Shown here one piece after another: positions 37,032-47,284 of a DNA stretch of 64,000 nt. The notes under the pieces were generated by a model. That model was not told the DNA's origin. It ran no database searches and saw only the letters and a program-made list of their open reading frames with translations. This DNA comes from Helicobacter pylori (lineage in GTDB: Bacteria > Campylobacterota > Campylobacteria > Campylobacterales > Helicobacteraceae), in contig CP032039.1 of NCBI GenBank assembly GCA_008032935.1, positions 930,001 through 994,000 on the forward strand. Reading direction: 5' to 3'. How positions within the stretch are numbered: the first letter of the stretch is position 1; each line of letters opens with the position of its first letter. The translations under genes were made by a program, and so were the position numbers.

Positions 37032-38549
37032 ATGGTTAATAAAGATGTGAAACAAACCACTGCTTTTGGCGCTCCTGTTTGGGATGACAACAATGTGATT
37101 ACAGCTGGTCCTAGAGGTCCTGTTTTATTGCAAAGCACTTGGTTTTTGGAAAAGTTAGCGGCGTTTGATCGAGAAAGGATCCCTGAAAGGGTAGTGCATG
37201 CTAAAGGAAGCGGAGCTTATGGCACTTTCACCGTGACTAAAGACATCACTAAATACACTAAAGCGAAAATTTTCTCTAAAGTGGGCAAAAAAACAGAATG
37301 CTTTTTCAGATTTTCTACTGTGGCAGGGGAAAGAGGCAGTGCGGATGCGGTGAGAGACCCTAGAGGTTTTGCGATGAAGTATTACACTGAAGAAGGTAAC
37401 TGGGATTTAGTAGGGAACAACACGCCTGTTTTCTTTATCCGTGATGGGATCAAATTCCCTGATTTCATCCACACTCAAAAAAGAGACCCTCAAACCAATT
37501 TACCTAACCACGACATGGTATGGGATTTTTGGAGCAATGTTCCTGAAAGCTTGTATCAAGTAACATGGGTTATGAGCGATAGAGGGATCCCTAAATCTTT
37601 CCGCCACATGGATGGTTTTGGCAGCCACACTTTCAGTCTTATCAATGCAAAAGGCGAACGCTTTTGGGTGAAATTCCACTTTGAAACCATGCAAGGCGTT
37701 AAGCACTTGACTAACGAAGAAGCCGCAGAAATCAGAAAATACGATCCGGATTCCAATCAAAGGGATTTATTCAATGCGATCGCTAGAGGGGATTTCCCAA
37801 AATGGAAATTAAGCATTCAAGTGATGCCAGAAGAGGATGCTAAGAAGTATCGATTCCATCCGTTTGATGTAACTAAAATTTGGTATCTCCAAGATTATCC
37901 ATTGATGGAAGTGGGCATTGTAGAGTTGAATAAAAATCCGGAAAACTATTTCGCAGAAGTGGAGCAAGCGGCATTCACTCCGGCTAATGTCGTTCCTGGA
38001 ATTGGCTATAGCCCTGACAGGATGTTACAAGCCCGCTTATTCTCTTATGGAGACACACACCGCTACCGCTTAGGGGTTAATTATCCTCAGATACCGGTTA
38101 ACAGGCCAAGATGCCCATTCCACTCTTCTAGCAGAGATGGTTACATGCAAAACGGATACTACGGCTCTTTACAAAACTATACGCCTAGCTCATTGCCTGG
38201 CTATAAAGAAGATAAGAGCGCGAGAGATCCTAAGTTCAACTTAGCTCATATTGAAAAAGAGTTTGAAGTGTGGAATTGGGATTACAGAGCTGAGGATAGC
38301 GATTACTACACCCAACCAGGTGATTACTACCGCTCATTGCCAGCTGATGAAAAAGAAAGGTTGCATGACACTATTGGAGAGTCTTTGGCTCATGTTACCC
38401 ATAAGGAAATTGTGGATAAACAATTGGAGCATTTCAAGAAAGCTGACCCCAAATACGCTGAGGGAGTTAAAAAAGCTCTTGAAAAACACCAAAAAATGAT
38501 GAAAGACATGCATGGAAAAGACATGCACCACACAAAAAAGAAAAAGTAA
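37032..38549 (+). CDS. katA: Catalase KatA
   Basis: A 505-residue monofunctional haem catalase. Start at the ATG after AAGGAAGAATC. Visible are the distal His region [67 protein letters not shown], and the haem-ligand motif [15 protein letters not shown] with the proximal Tyr. The His/Met/Lys-rich end ([16 protein letters not shown]) is typical for H. pylori. It destroys hydrogen peroxide in cytoplasm and periplasm. It is followed by a hairpin and then kapA. Confidence 0.98.
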   Translation: MVNKDVKQTTAFGAPVWDDNNVITAGPRGPVLLQSTWFLEKLAAFDRERIPERVVHAKGSGAYGTFTVTKDITKYTKAKIFSKVGKKTECFFRFSTVAGERGSADAVRDPRGFAMKYYTEEGNWDLVGNNTPVFFIRDGIKFPDFIHTQKRDPQTNLPNHDMVWDFWSNVPESLYQVTWVMSDRGIPKSFRHMDGFGSHTFSLINAKGERFWVKFHFETMQGVKHLTNEEAAEIRKYDPDSNQRDLFNAIARGDFPKWKLSIQVMPEEDAKKYRFHPFDVTKIWYLQDYPLMEVGIVELNKNPENYFAEVEQAAFTPANVVPGIGYSPDRMLQARLFSYGDTHRYRLGVNYPQIPVNRPRCPFHSSSRDGYMQNGYYGSLQNYTPSSLPGYKEDKSARDPKFNLAHIEKEFEVWNWDYRAEDSDYYTQPGDYYRSLPADEKERLHDTIGESLAHVTHKEIVDKQLEHFKKADPKYAEGVKKALEKHQKMMKDMHGKDMHHTKKKK

Positions 38550-38560
38550 CCCTTTTCTTT

Positions 38561-38586
38561 AAGCGTTCTTATTTTTAGGAACGCTT
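38561..38586 (+). terminator. Hairpin after katA
   Basis: AAGCGTTC-TTATTTTTAG-GAACGCTT, an 8-bp perfect stem 11 bp after the katA stop, followed by TGTCTTTC. It may end or attenuate the katA transcript before kapA. Confidence 0.5.
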
Positions 38587-38692
38587 TGTCTTTCAAAATT
38601 TAGGTTTTTGGATACTCATCAATCCTTTGGTGGTGTGTCCTACTTTTTCATTCATTCAACGAATTTAAAAATTACAATAAAGAGTTATAGTT

Positions 38693-39568
38693 ATGAAACG
38701 AAGGGATTTTATTAAAACGACTGCTTTAGGCGCTACAGGTGCTGTTTTAGGAGCACAGATTTTGCAGGCAGAAGAAAGCAAAGGGAGTGTTGCAAAATAT
38801 AAAATAGAAGCTCAATACAGCATTGATTTTGATTCTGCAGAACACACTTCACTTTTCATTCCCATGCCGAGTGTTGTAGCGAGCAATGTGCATTTACAAG
38901 GCAATCATGCCAGTTATAAAAGCATGCTCAATTTTGGAGTGCCTTATTTGCAAGTGGATTTTTTAAAAAGCGCTCAAAAAAAGCAAGTCCATTTGTCTTA
39001 TGAGATCGCTAGCTATCAATTGAATGAGCGTTTGTTTGAAACGAGCGATTTTGTAGCAATGGGGCGTTATGAAAGAGACGATGCGAGCGTGGCTAACATT
39101 GCCAACCAGCTCAAGGGAACAACCCCCAAAGAAAGCGTCCGTAACTTTTATGCGTTCATCAAGCATGAGATGCCTAAGAGACAGAAGGCTTTAGAGGGTA
39201 AAGAAAATTTACCCAAGCGTGAGAGTTTGCCTTGGTTTGCAACCATTTCACAAGAGAGCATGTTTGTGTCCTTATGCCATGCGTGTGGGATTAAAAGCGC
39301 TGAAGTGCAAGGCTTGAAACTGGGTCAAAACAGCGTAGTGAAAAACGCTCCTAGAGTGGAAGTGTATTTGAAAGATTCATTTCTAGCGTTTGATTTTCAA
39401 AATAACCACAAGGAAGTCTTTATCCCATTGAATCGTCATAAAGACATGCAGTTAGATTCTGCCTTATTGGCGACTTTTGGCGATGCCTTTGCCCTTGTGG
39501 ATGGTAGGGATTTAGGCAATTACGAGAGCAAACTTTTTGAAAAAAGAGTGTCCTATACGATTGTCTAA
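38693..39568 (+). CDS. kapA: Catalase accessory protein KapA (Tat substrate)
   Basis: A 291-residue protein with a twin-arginine signal MKRRDFIKTTALGATGAVLGAQ and AxA-like cleavage near QILQAEE. The rest includes a transglutaminase-like region (HACGIKSAEVQGLKLGQ, NAPRVEVYLKDSFLAFDFQNNHKE, with Cys and His/Asp candidates). KapA is periplasmic and needed for resistance at high peroxide together with KatA, next to which it lies. I recall somewhat longer versions in other strains. Translation begins at the ATG after AAAGAGTTATAGTT. Confidence 0.88.
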   Translation: MKRRDFIKTTALGATGAVLGAQILQAEESKGSVAKYKIEAQYSIDFDSAEHTSLFIPMPSVVASNVHLQGNHASYKSMLNFGVPYLQVDFLKSAQKKQVHLSYEIASYQLNERLFETSDFVAMGRYERDDASVANIANQLKGTTPKESVRNFYAFIKHEMPKRQKALEGKENLPKRESLPWFATISQESMFVSLCHACGIKSAEVQGLKLGQNSVVKNAPRVEVYLKDSFLAFDFQNNHKEVFIPLNRHKDMQLDSALLATFGDAFALVDGRDLGNYESKLFEKRVSYTIV

Positions 39569-39652
39569 AGGCATGAAATCTAGGAATATTCCTTGATAGC
39601 GGGCTTTCCTTTTTAGGGAGAGTTTGCAAAAAGGGTTTAAAGGATTGTCTTT

Positions 39653-39868
39653 ATGCGAGAATTTTTTAAGAAACTTGGCACAGAATACGCTTCCAAGCTG
39701 TTTTTGGTTTATTGGCTTAGATGGATGTTGAGCGCGTTGGTGATGCTGCCTTTTATGGAGATTTTTTATTATTTCAGTTTTCCGTTGTGGCTCAATCTTT
39801 TCTTGGGGCAAACCATTGGAGCGGTGATTTTTTTCAAGCTGGATAAGTTGATTTTTTCTAAAAAATGA
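39653..39868 (+). CDS. Small membrane protein
   Basis: A 71-residue protein, MREFFKKLGTEYASKLFLVYWLRWMLSALVMLPF..., with two transmembrane stretches (about 17-40 and 44-62) and a basic end FKLDKLIFSKK. It matches the small HP0873-like gene after kapA in other strains. The ribosome binding site is weak. No known domain. Confidence 0.65.
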   Translation: MREFFKKLGTEYASKLFLVYWLRWMLSALVMLPFMEIFYYFSFPLWLNLFLGQTIGAVIFFKLDKLIFSKK

Positions 39869-39925
39869 TTTTTACAAGCTTAAAAAGCCACTAAGTTTTT
39901 CTTACTCTTAAGTTTTTGTATTTTC

Positions 39926-40255
39926 CTAAGCTTTTTTAAGGAATTCAGATTTTAAAGATAGGCTCTGCCCTTCCACTTTACAATCCACATTGTGATCGCT
40001 ATTGACAAGCTTGATGTTTTTGATTTTAGTGCCTTTTTTAAGCACTAAAGATGAGCCTTTAACCTTTAAATCCTTAATGAGAATGACCGAGTCCCCATTT
40101 TGTAAAAGATTATTGTGGCAATCTTTAACGATCAATTCTTCATCATTAACTTCATCTTCATTCCACTCATACAAACAGCTAGAGCAAACCAATTGCGTGC
40201 CATCATGGTAGGTGTAGGCGTCGTTGCATTTAGGGCATGGGGGTAAATCTTGCAT
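39926..40255 (-). CDS. phnA: PhnA-like zinc-ribbon protein
   Basis: A 109-residue protein with an N-terminal zinc ribbon [21 protein letters not shown] (two CxxC pairs), acidic [12 protein letters not shown] linker and the SH3-like PhnA domain ([39 protein letters not shown]). The name comes from phosphonate loci, but it is a small protein of unknown biochemical role; no phosphonate genes are near. Confidence 0.9.
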   Translation of the reverse strand: MQDLPPCPKCNDAYTYHDGTQLVCSSCLYEWNEDEVNDEELIVKDCHNNLLQNGDSVILIKDLKVKGSSLVLKKGTKIKNIKLVNSDHNVDCKVEGQSLSLKSEFLKKA

Positions 40256-40513
40256 GATAATCGTCCTTATTGTGGTATTAGTGCGATGATATTACCTAAA
40301 TCAAGATTATAAAACGCTTTATTTTGATAAGCACCAACCCCATAAGATCGCATGATGAAAAATTACCACCTGATTAACGCAAGCTATTTAATATTTTAAA
40401 AAATTCTTTTAGCTTTTTTTAATGTTATCAATTTAAGTTTTTCTCGTTGGTATTCAAAAAGCTCTTTTAAAATAGGTTACTAAATGGAGCGAATAAGTTA
40501 AAATTTATTAAAA

Positions 40514-40528
40514 TAATCATAATGATTA
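40514..40528. promoter_or_regulatory. Fur-like palindrome upstream of cdh
   Basis: TAATCAT-A-ATGATTA, a perfect 7-1-7 inverted repeat fitting the Fur operator form (TAATNATnATNATTA), 77 bp before the cdh ATG. The rest of the 349-bp spacer 40256-40604 is AT-rich with no gene. Confidence 0.5.
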
Positions 40529-40604
40529 AAGATTTTAACCACTATTGTAGAAAAATAATAAAAGGGTTTGTAAAAACTCTCATTAAAAACAAGGAGCAAA
40601 AAAG

Positions 40605-41339
40605 ATGAAAAAAGTGGGCTTTCTTTTTTTAGCGGTGGTAGCTATCGCTGTTATGAGTTTAAACGCTAAAGATCCAAATGTGTTGCGTAAGATTGTTTTT
40701 GAGAAATGTCTGCCTAATTATGAGAAAAGTCAGAATCCTTCGCCATGCATAGAAGTCAAACCCGATGCCGGCTATGTGGTTTTAAAAGATATTAACGGCC
40801 CGTTGCAATATTTGTTGATGCCAACAACTCACATTAGCGGTATTGAAAGCCCTTTGTTGCTTGATCCCTCTACGCCTAACTTTTTTTATTTATCCTGGCA
40901 AGCGCGTGATTTTATGAGTAAAAAATACGGCCAACCCATTCCTGATAGCGCAATTTCTTTGACGATCAACTCTAAAAAAGGGCGATCGCAAAACCATTTT
41001 CACATCCATATCTCTTGCATTAGCCTTGATGTGCGCAAACGGCTGGACAATCATCTAAAAAAAATCAACAGCCGTTGGTCGCCATTATCAGGGGGCTTGA
41101 ATGGGCATAAATACTTGGCGCGTCGGGTAACAGAGAGCGAATTAGCGCAAAAAAGCCCGTTTGTCATGCTTAATAAAGAAGTGCCTAATGCACACAAACG
41201 CATGGGGGACTATGGCTTGGCGGTGGTGCAACAAAGTGATAACTCCTTTGTCTTATTAGCGACACAATTTAACCCATTGACTTTAAATCGCGCTTCAGCC
41301 GAAGAGATTCAAGATCATGAATGCGCGATTTTGCGCTAA
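40605..41339 (+). CDS. cdh: CDP-diacylglycerol pyrophosphatase (Cdh)
   Basis: A 244-residue protein with a signal/anchor [23 protein letters not shown] and the Cdh/HIT-like motif [20 protein letters not shown], where the His triad hydrolyses CDP-diacylglycerol to phosphatidate and [15 protein letters not shown] and HKYLARRV are also typical. It acts at the inner membrane in phospholipid turnover. AAGGAG is 8 bases before the ATG. A Fur-like palindrome lies in its promoter region. Confidence 0.92.
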   Translation: MKKVGFLFLAVVAIAVMSLNAKDPNVLRKIVFEKCLPNYEKSQNPSPCIEVKPDAGYVVLKDINGPLQYLLMPTTHISGIESPLLLDPSTPNFFYLSWQARDFMSKKYGQPIPDSAISLTINSKKGRSQNHFHIHISCISLDVRKRLDNHLKKINSRWSPLSGGLNGHKYLARRVTESELAQKSPFVMLNKEVPNAHKRMGDYGLAVVQQSDNSFVLLATQFNPLTLNRASAEEIQDHECAILR

Positions 41340-41492
41340 AGCGAGTTAGATTCTTAAATTTGAGCGATAGTCTTTAAAAAGCGTAATTAAGGGGTAGTGT
41401 TACAAAACCCCCTATACCCTTATGAATTTGACCGATCTTTTTGATTAACAAAACTTTAAAATCCGCAACCAATCATTCTAAAAAGCTATTTA

Positions 41493-41506
41493 GGAACAAC
41501 TTTTGC
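41493..41506 (+). promoter_or_regulatory. Sigma-54 promoter of flgE
   Basis: TAGGAACAACTTTTGCTTT: GG and GC separated by 10 bases, 44 bp before the ATG. It is nearly the same as the fliK promoter. RpoN control of the hook gene is established in H. pylori. Confidence 0.85.
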
Positions 41507-41549
41507 TTTATTGTGCATAGATTGAATTTCTTTACATTAAAGGATAACC

Positions 41550-43706
41550 ATGCTTAGGTCTTTATGGTCTGGTGTCAATGGGATGCAAGCCCACCAAATC
41601 GCTTTGGATATTGAGAGTAACAATATTGCGAACGTGAATACCACTGGGTTTAAATATTCTAGGGCTTCTTTTGTGGATATGCTCTCTCAAGTCAAACTCA
41701 TCGCTACTGCACCCTATAAAAACGGGTTAGCAGGGCAGAATGACTTTTCTGTGGGGCTTGGGGTAGGCGTGGATGCGACGACTAAAATCTTTTCACAAGG
41801 CAATATCCAAAACACAGATGTCAAAACCGATCTAGCGATTCAAGGCGATGGCTTTTTTATTATTAGCCCTGATAGGGGGATCACGCGCAATTTCACTAGA
41901 GATGGGGAGTTTCTTTTTGACTCGCAAGGGAGTTTGGTTACCACCGGCGGGCTTGTGGTGCAAGGGTGGGTGAGAAACGGGAGCGATACCGGCAATAAAG
42001 GGAGCGATACGGACGCTTTAAAAGTGGATAACACAGGCCCTTTAGAAAACATCAGAATTGATCCTGGAATGGTGATGCCTGCTAGAGCGAGTAACCGCAT
42101 TTCTATGAGGGCGAATTTAAACGCTGGAAGGCATGCGGATCAAACAGCGGCGATATTTGCTTTGGATTCTTCAGCCAAAACCCCTTCAGATGGCATTAAT
42201 CCGGTGTATGATTCAGGCACGAATCTAGCTCAAGTCGCCGAAGACATGGGATCTTTATACAATGAAGATGGCGACGCTCTTTTATTGAATGAAAACCAAG
42301 GAATTTGGGTGAGCTATAAAAGCGCGAAAATGGTCAAAGACATCCTCCCTTCTGCAGAAAACAGCACGCTTGAATTGAATGGGGTTAAGATTTCTTTCAC
42401 AAACGATTCAGCGGTGAGCCGGACTTCAAGCTTAGTAGCGGCGAAAAATGCGATCAATGCGGTCAAAAGCCAAACAGGGATTGAAGCTTATTTGGACGGC
42501 AAACAATTGCGTTTGGAAAACACCAATGAATTAGACGGCGATGAAAAGCTTAAAAACATTGTGGTTACTCAAGCCGGAACCGGGGCGTTCGCTAACTTTT
42601 TAGACGGCGATAAAGATGTAACGGCTTTCAAATATAGTTATACGCATTCTATCAGCCCTAATGCGGATATTGGGCAGTTTAGGACCACTGAAGACTTGCG
42701 CACCTTAATCCAGCATGACGCTAATATCGTTAAAGATCCTAGCTTAGCGGACAATTACCAGGACTCAGCGGCTTCTATAGGGGTTACAATCAACCAATAC
42801 GGCATGTTTGAAATCAATAATAAAGACAATAAAAATGTCATTAAAGAAAATCTTAATATCTTTGTGAGCGGGTATTCTTCAGACAGCGTAACGAACAATG
42901 TTTTGTTTAAAAACGCCATGAAAGGGCTTAATACCGCTTCTTTAATTGAAGGGGGAGCGTCAGCGAGCAGTTCTAAATTCACCCACGCTACGCATGCGAC
43001 AAGCATTGATGTGATAGACAGCTTAGGCACTAAACACGCCATGCGCATTGAGTTTTATAGGAGTGGGGGAGCGGAATGGAATTTTAGAGTGATCGTGCCT
43101 GAGCCTGGGGAATTAGTAGGGGGGTCAGCGGCTAGGCCTAATGTGTTTGAGGGAGGCCGTTTGCACTTCAATAATGACGGATCGCTTGCAGGCATGAACC
43201 CGCCTCTTTTGCAATTTGACCCTAAAAATGGCGCTGATGCCCCCCAACGCATCAATTTAGCCTTTGGTTCCTCAGGGAGTTTTGACGGGCTAACGAGCGT
43301 GGATAAGATTTCTGAAACGTATGCGATTGAGCAAAACGGCTATCAAGCGGGCGATTTGATGGATGTCCGCTTTGATTCAGACGGGGTGCTTTTAGGAGCG
43401 TTCAGTAATGGCAGGACTTTAGCGCTCGCTCAAGTGGCTTTAGCGAATTTCGCTAACGATGCGGGCTTACAGGCTTTAGGCGGGAATGTCTTTTCTCAAA
43501 CCGGAAACTCAGGGCAAGCCTTAATCGGTGCGGCTAATACGGGGCGTAGGGGTTCGATTTCAGGATCTAAACTGGAGTCTAGTAATGTGGATTTGAGCCG
43601 GAGTTTAACGAATTTGATTGTGGTTCAAAGGGGGTTTCAAGCGAACTCTAAAGCGGTAACCACATCCGATCAAATCCTTAACACCCTATTGAATCTGAAG
43701 CAATAA
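41550..43706 (+). CDS. flgE: Flagellar hook protein FlgE
   Basis: A 718-residue hook subunit: N-terminus LRSLWSGVNGMQAHQIALDIESNNIANVNTTGFKYSRASF and C-terminus SKLESSNVDLSRSLTNLIVVQRGFQANSKAVTTSDQIL form the coiled-coil core; DLAIQGDGFFIISPDRG is the conserved D1 motif. The large middle is the surface domain. Epsilonproteobacterial FlgE is around 700-850 residues, so length is normal. It is transcribed from its own sigma-54 promoter and followed by hypA 58 bp later. Confidence 0.97.
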   Translation: MLRSLWSGVNGMQAHQIALDIESNNIANVNTTGFKYSRASFVDMLSQVKLIATAPYKNGLAGQNDFSVGLGVGVDATTKIFSQGNIQNTDVKTDLAIQGDGFFIISPDRGITRNFTRDGEFLFDSQGSLVTTGGLVVQGWVRNGSDTGNKGSDTDALKVDNTGPLENIRIDPGMVMPARASNRISMRANLNAGRHADQTAAIFALDSSAKTPSDGINPVYDSGTNLAQVAEDMGSLYNEDGDALLLNENQGIWVSYKSAKMVKDILPSAENSTLELNGVKISFTNDSAVSRTSSLVAAKNAINAVKSQTGIEAYLDGKQLRLENTNELDGDEKLKNIVVTQAGTGAFANFLDGDKDVTAFKYSYTHSISPNADIGQFRTTEDLRTLIQHDANIVKDPSLADNYQDSAASIGVTINQYGMFEINNKDNKNVIKENLNIFVSGYSSDSVTNNVLFKNAMKGLNTASLIEGGASASSSKFTHATHATSIDVIDSLGTKHAMRIEFYRSGGAEWNFRVIVPEPGELVGGSAARPNVFEGGRLHFNNDGSLAGMNPPLLQFDPKNGADAPQRINLAFGSSGSFDGLTSVDKISETYAIEQNGYQAGDLMDVRFDSDGVLLGAFSNGRTLALAQVALANFANDAGLQALGGNVFSQTGNSGQALIGAANTGRRGSISGSKLESSNVDLSRSLTNLIVVQRGFQANSKAVTTSDQILNTLLNLKQ

Positions 43707-43729
43707 ACTAAAAAATTACTCTAATACAA

Positions 43730-43735
43730 TATAAT
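43730..43735 (+). promoter_or_regulatory. -10 element of the hypA gene cluster
   Basis: CAATATAATAGGGG, 30 bp before the hypA ATG. The full TATAAT suggests hypA and the genes behind it have a vegetative promoter separate from flgE. Confidence 0.5.
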
Positions 43736-43764
43736 AGGGGCTAATTTAAAGATTAAGGTTTAGT

Positions 43765-44118
43765 ATGCATGAATACTCGGTCGTTTCTTCTTTAATCGCT
43801 CTTTGCGAAGAGCATGCGAAGAAAAATCAAGCCCATAAGATTGAAAGAGTTGTGGTCGGTATTGGTGAAAGAAGCGCTATGGATAAGAGCTTGTTTGTGA
43901 GCGCGTTTGAGACTTTTAGAGAAGAATCTTTGGTGTGTAAAGACGCTATTTTAGACATTGTGGATGAAAAAGTTGAATTAGAATGCAAGGATTGTTTGCA
44001 TGTTTTTAAGCCTAACGCGCTAGATTATGGGGTGTGTGAGAAATGCCACAGCAAGAATGTCGTTATCACTCAAGGTAATGAAATGCGTTTGTTGTCTTTG
44101 GAAATGTTAGCGGAATAA
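43765..44118 (+). CDS. hypA: Nickel metallochaperone HypA
   Basis: A 117-residue protein starting MHEYSVVSSLIALCEEHA: the N-terminal Met-His2-Glu binds nickel. The zinc site is ECKDC and CEKC (two CxxC pairs, about 74-94). HypA hands nickel to HypB for hydrogenase and to UreE/UreG for urease. It is separated by more than 30 kb from hypBCD in this window. Length is normal. Confidence 0.97.
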   Translation: MHEYSVVSSLIALCEEHAKKNQAHKIERVVVGIGERSAMDKSLFVSAFETFREESLVCKDAILDIVDEKVELECKDCLHVFKPNALDYGVCEKCHSKNVVITQGNEMRLLSLEMLAE

Positions 44119-44121
44119 CCG

Positions 44122-44583
44122 ATGCAAGAAGAATTGAACGCTTACCAACAAGAAATTAAAGACACTAGAGAAGTTTTAAAAAAAATCCGTTTGGAATTGA
44201 AGCAAGTCCAAGAAATCTTGCGTAAGAAAAAGAGCGCTTTAAAAGGTTTGAAACAAGAAATCTATCAAAAAAAATTAGAAAAAGAAAACTCCCGCTTAAA
44301 CAAAGAAACACAAAATACAGAAGAGGATGTAATTTTCCCTAAAGCCCTTGAAGAAGTGGAGATTTACACTAAGGACAATCAAGTTATAATAGCAAAACCA
44401 AGCAAGCGCGTGTTTGATGAAGGGCTTTATTTGCAATACCGCAGCGTTTTGCGCGAAAACAGGTTTTTAAAAAACCATCTCTCTAAAAAAGATTTTGAAA
44501 ATTCGTTACTCAAAATTGAATTAAGGGATTTGCATAAAGAAGTCAAGCTCTATCAAGTCCAAAACCTTTTGAAAGACAAATAA
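44122..44583 (+). CDS. Coiled-coil hypothetical protein
   Basis: A 153-residue, highly charged protein; residues 1-65 are a continuous heptad-like coil (MQEELNAYQQEIKDTREVL, RLELKQVQEILRKKK) and a second coil ends it (KDFENSLLKIELRDLHKEVKLYQVQN). It lies 3 bp after hypA and overlaps lpxB by one base, so it is expressed with them. No known domain is recognised. Confidence 0.75.
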   Translation: MQEELNAYQQEIKDTREVLKKIRLELKQVQEILRKKKSALKGLKQEIYQKKLEKENSRLNKETQNTEEDVIFPKALEEVEIYTKDNQVIIAKPSKRVFDEGLYLQYRSVLRENRFLKNHLSKKDFENSLLKIELRDLHKEVKLYQVQNLLKDK

Positions 44584-45665
44584 TGCCCACGATTTTAGTG
44601 AGCGCTTTAGAAGCGAGCTCTAATGTGCATTTAGAGGAATTACGCCGCAATTTGCCTAAAGATTATCGTTTTATTGGCGTGTTTGAAGGCAAAGAGGCTC
44701 TCTATAGCCCTAGGGAATTTTCTATCATGGGTTTTAGAGATGTGATAGGCCGTTTAGGGTTTTTACTCAAAGCCCATAAAGAAATGGTCCAATTAGCCAA
44801 ACAAGCGGATATGGTGCTTTTAATGGATTCTTCTTCTTTCAATATCCCCCTAGCCAAAAAAATCAAAAAACAAGATCCGCATAAAAAAATCATGTATTAT
44901 ATTTTACCGCAAGTTTGGGCATGGAAAAAATGGCGCGCTAAAAGCCTTGAAAAATACTGCGATTTTTTGGGAGCGATTTTGCCTTTTGAAGTGAGCTATT
45001 ACCAAAAAAAAGCCCAATATGTGGGACACCCTCTATTAGATGAAATTAAATATTATAAAAAAGATATTAAGGGCGAAACTCTAGTGTTTATGCCAGGAAG
45101 CCGAAAAAGCGAAATCGCTAAAATGTTCCCTTTGTTTGTCAAAGTGGCTCAAATTTTAGAACAAAACAAAGGGTTTAAAAGGCGTGTGTTAGTGGTGCCG
45201 AGTTTCTTTAAGGGGTTGGATTTGAAAGCTCTTTATGGAGAAGACATTCAATTATTTGAAATTTCTTATGATGCGCATAAGAGTTTGTTTGAAGCGGAGT
45301 TTGCGTTCATTTGCAGCGGCACAGCGACTTTAGAGGCCGCTTTGATTGGCACGCCTTTTGTGTTAGCGTATAGGGCTAAAACGATGGATTTTTTGATCGC
45401 TAGAATGTTGGTCAATTTGCATTATATAGGTTTAGCGAACATCTTTTATAACGCCTTAAATGATGAGACTCCAGGGCTTGGGGAGAGCCAATTACACCCG
45501 GAATTGATCCAGCATTTTTTGAGCGTAGAGGGTTTGTTAAAAGCGTATAAAGAAATGGACAGAGAGCGCTATTTTAAAGAAAGTTTGAGATTAAGGGAAT
45601 ATTTAGCCAGTGGGAGCGCGAGAAAAATCGCTAATGAAATGGCTTTTTTGCTGAATTTAACTTAA
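44583..45665 (+). CDS. lpxB: Lipid-A-disaccharide synthase LpxB
   Basis: A 360-residue GT-B glycosyltransferase that joins UDP-diacylglucosamine and lipid X to make the lipid A disaccharide at the inner membrane. Motifs: ALEASSNVHLEELRRNL, MDSSSFNIPLAKKIKKQ, YYILPQVWAWKKWR, VGHPLLDEI, FMPGSRKSEIAKMFP and CSGTATLEAALIGTPFVLAYR. It begins at an ATG overlapping the preceding stop. Length is slightly shorter than the E. coli enzyme, as usual in this group. Confidence 0.96.
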   Translation: MPTILVSALEASSNVHLEELRRNLPKDYRFIGVFEGKEALYSPREFSIMGFRDVIGRLGFLLKAHKEMVQLAKQADMVLLMDSSSFNIPLAKKIKKQDPHKKIMYYILPQVWAWKKWRAKSLEKYCDFLGAILPFEVSYYQKKAQYVGHPLLDEIKYYKKDIKGETLVFMPGSRKSEIAKMFPLFVKVAQILEQNKGFKRRVLVVPSFFKGLDLKALYGEDIQLFEISYDAHKSLFEAEFAFICSGTATLEAALIGTPFVLAYRAKTMDFLIARMLVNLHYIGLANIFYNALNDETPGLGESQLHPELIQHFLSVEGLLKAYKEMDRERYFKESLRLREYLASGSARKIANEMAFLLNLT

Positions 45666-45672
45666 TTTTTAC

Positions 45673-45678
45673 TATAAT
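45673..45678 (+). promoter_or_regulatory. -10 element of greA
   Basis: TTTACTATAATCTCTAC, 28 bp before the greA ATG; a full TATAAT match at the boundary between lpxB and the next gene set. Confidence 0.55.
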
Positions 45679-45705
45679 CTCTACTGAATAAGCTTAGGAG
45701 ATTAA

Positions 45706-46200
45706 ATGAATAAAGAACCTATGAGTATGCATGGATACAATAAGATTTGCGCGGAATTAAAGCAATTAAAAGAGGTGGAACGGCCTAATATTGTGAAAGA
45801 AATTGATATTGCTAGAGGGCATGGGGATTTGAAAGAAAACGCTGAATACCATGCCGCTAAAGAAAAACAACGCTTCATTGAAGCGAGGATCGTGGATTTA
45901 AGCGAAATTGTCGCTAACGCTCAAGTGATTGATCCAAGCGCTTTAGCCCATAATAAAGTGAGTTTTGGCAGCACGATTAAAATCCTTAATTTAGATAACG
46001 ATAAAGAGTTTTCTTACACGATAGTAGGGAGCGTGGAGAGTGATCCGGCTAAAGGGTTGATCTCTTTTGGTTCGCCGATCGCTAAGAGCTTGATAGGCAA
46101 GAGCAAGGGCGATGCGGTGAGCATTCAATTGCCTAATGGTGAGAGCGATTTTGAAATTTTAGACATTTATTATAAAGAGATTTGTTTTGATGAAAATTAA
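45706..46200 (+). CDS. greA: Transcription elongation factor GreA
   Basis: A 164-residue factor with the N-terminal coiled coil that enters the RNA polymerase channel ([32 protein letters not shown]; the tip acidic residues are D and E in GDLKENAEY) and the C-terminal FKBP-like domain ([26 protein letters not shown]). It stimulates cleavage of backtracked transcripts. TTAGGAG precedes the ATG. Its end overlaps dut. Confidence 0.97.
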   Translation: MNKEPMSMHGYNKICAELKQLKEVERPNIVKEIDIARGHGDLKENAEYHAAKEKQRFIEARIVDLSEIVANAQVIDPSALAHNKVSFGSTIKILNLDNDKEFSYTIVGSVESDPAKGLISFGSPIAKSLIGKSKGDAVSIQLPNGESDFEILDIYYKEICFDEN

Positions 46201-46627
46201 AATCCAAAAAATCCACCCAAACGCCCTTATCCCTGAATACCAAACCGAGGGTTCTTCAGGCTTTGATTTGCACGCTGTAGAAGAAGTAACGATCAAACCT
46301 CATAGCGTGGGGTTGGTGAAAATAGGGATTTGTTTGTCTTTAGAAGTGGGGTATGAATTGCAAGTGCGCACCCGTAGCGGTTTGGCTTTGAACCATCAGG
46401 TGATGGTGTTGAATTCTCCTGGCACGGTGGATAATGATTATAGGGGCGAAATTAAGGTCATTTTAGCGAATTTGAGCGATAAAGATTTTAAAGTCCAAGT
46501 AGGGGATAGGATCGCTCAAGGGGTGGTTCAAAAAACTTATAAAGCCGAATTTATAGAATGCGAACAATTAGATGAAACTTCAAGGGGTAGCGGGGGGTTT
46601 GGTAGCACAGGAGTGAGCAAGGCATGA
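46190..46627 (+). CDS. dut: dUTPase
   Basis: A 145-residue trimeric dUTP pyrophosphatase. All five motifs are present: [48 protein letters not shown], and the flexible C-terminal [10 protein letters not shown]. It hydrolyses dUTP to dUMP and keeps uracil out of DNA. The start is the ATG at 46190, 11 bp before the greA stop ends. Confidence 0.97.
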   Translation: MKIKIQKIHPNALIPEYQTEGSSGFDLHAVEEVTIKPHSVGLVKIGICLSLEVGYELQVRTRSGLALNHQVMVLNSPGTVDNDYRGEIKVILANLSDKDFKVQVGDRIAQGVVQKTYKAEFIECEQLDETSRGSGGFGSTGVSKA

Positions 46628-47280
46628 GTATTAAGGAAAATTTAGAGCAAGTTAAAAACGAATTCAAAAGCGATGAAAAGCTTTTAGAGGGGGCGTTTAG
46701 ATTAGAAAAGTTTTTCAAACGCTACAAGTGGGTGTTGTTGTTTATCGTGGTGGCTTTTATCGCTTATTTAGGGGATACGAAATTGCAAGATTATAAGCAT
46801 GAGCAAACGAGAGAGCGGATCACTCAAATTTATAATGAAGTGCTAGAGAGTCCTAATAATATAGCCTTGCAAAAAAGATTGAAAGAAGTCGCCCCAGAGT
46901 TGTATGATTTGTATCAGTTCGCCAGAGCGAGTGAGAGAAACGATGCAAACGAGTTTAAAAGGCTTTCGCAATCTTCTAATGAAGTCGTTAAAGCGTTCGC
47001 CAAATATTCTTACGCATCGCTCTCTAGAGATAAAAACCTGCTTGAAAAAAGCCCCATTCTTAAAGAAATGAGCGCTTTACAAGAAGTGAACTTGTTGTAT
47101 GAAGAAAATTCTAAAGACGCAATCAAAAAAGCGCATCAAAGTTTATCCACTATCCCTCTAAGTTCTTCACTCTATGCTATAATCTCTGTTTTAAAACACT
47201 ATGGAATGTTAGAAGATATTCAGCAAAACCCTTCCAAACCAACCAATCTAAAAAAAGAAACCATTCAAGGAACGCATTGA
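46624..47280 (+). CDS. Membrane-anchored hypothetical protein with TPR-like periplasmic part
   Basis: A 218-residue protein whose ATG overlaps the dut stop. It has a charged N-terminus, one transmembrane helix ([20 protein letters not shown], about 38-57) and a helical C-terminal domain of YfgM/TPR-like look ([53 protein letters not shown] repeats). Function unknown; it is followed by the lipoprotein gene 4 bp later and may act with it in the envelope. Confidence 0.7.
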   Translation: MSIKENLEQVKNEFKSDEKLLEGAFRLEKFFKRYKWVLLFIVVAFIAYLGDTKLQDYKHEQTRERITQIYNEVLESPNNIALQKRLKEVAPELYDLYQFARASERNDANEFKRLSQSSNEVVKAFAKYSYASLSRDKNLLEKSPILKEMSALQEVNLLYEENSKDAIKKAHQSLSTIPLSSSLYAIISVLKHYGMLEDIQQNPSKPTNLKKETIQGTH

Positions 47281-47284
47281 TTTG

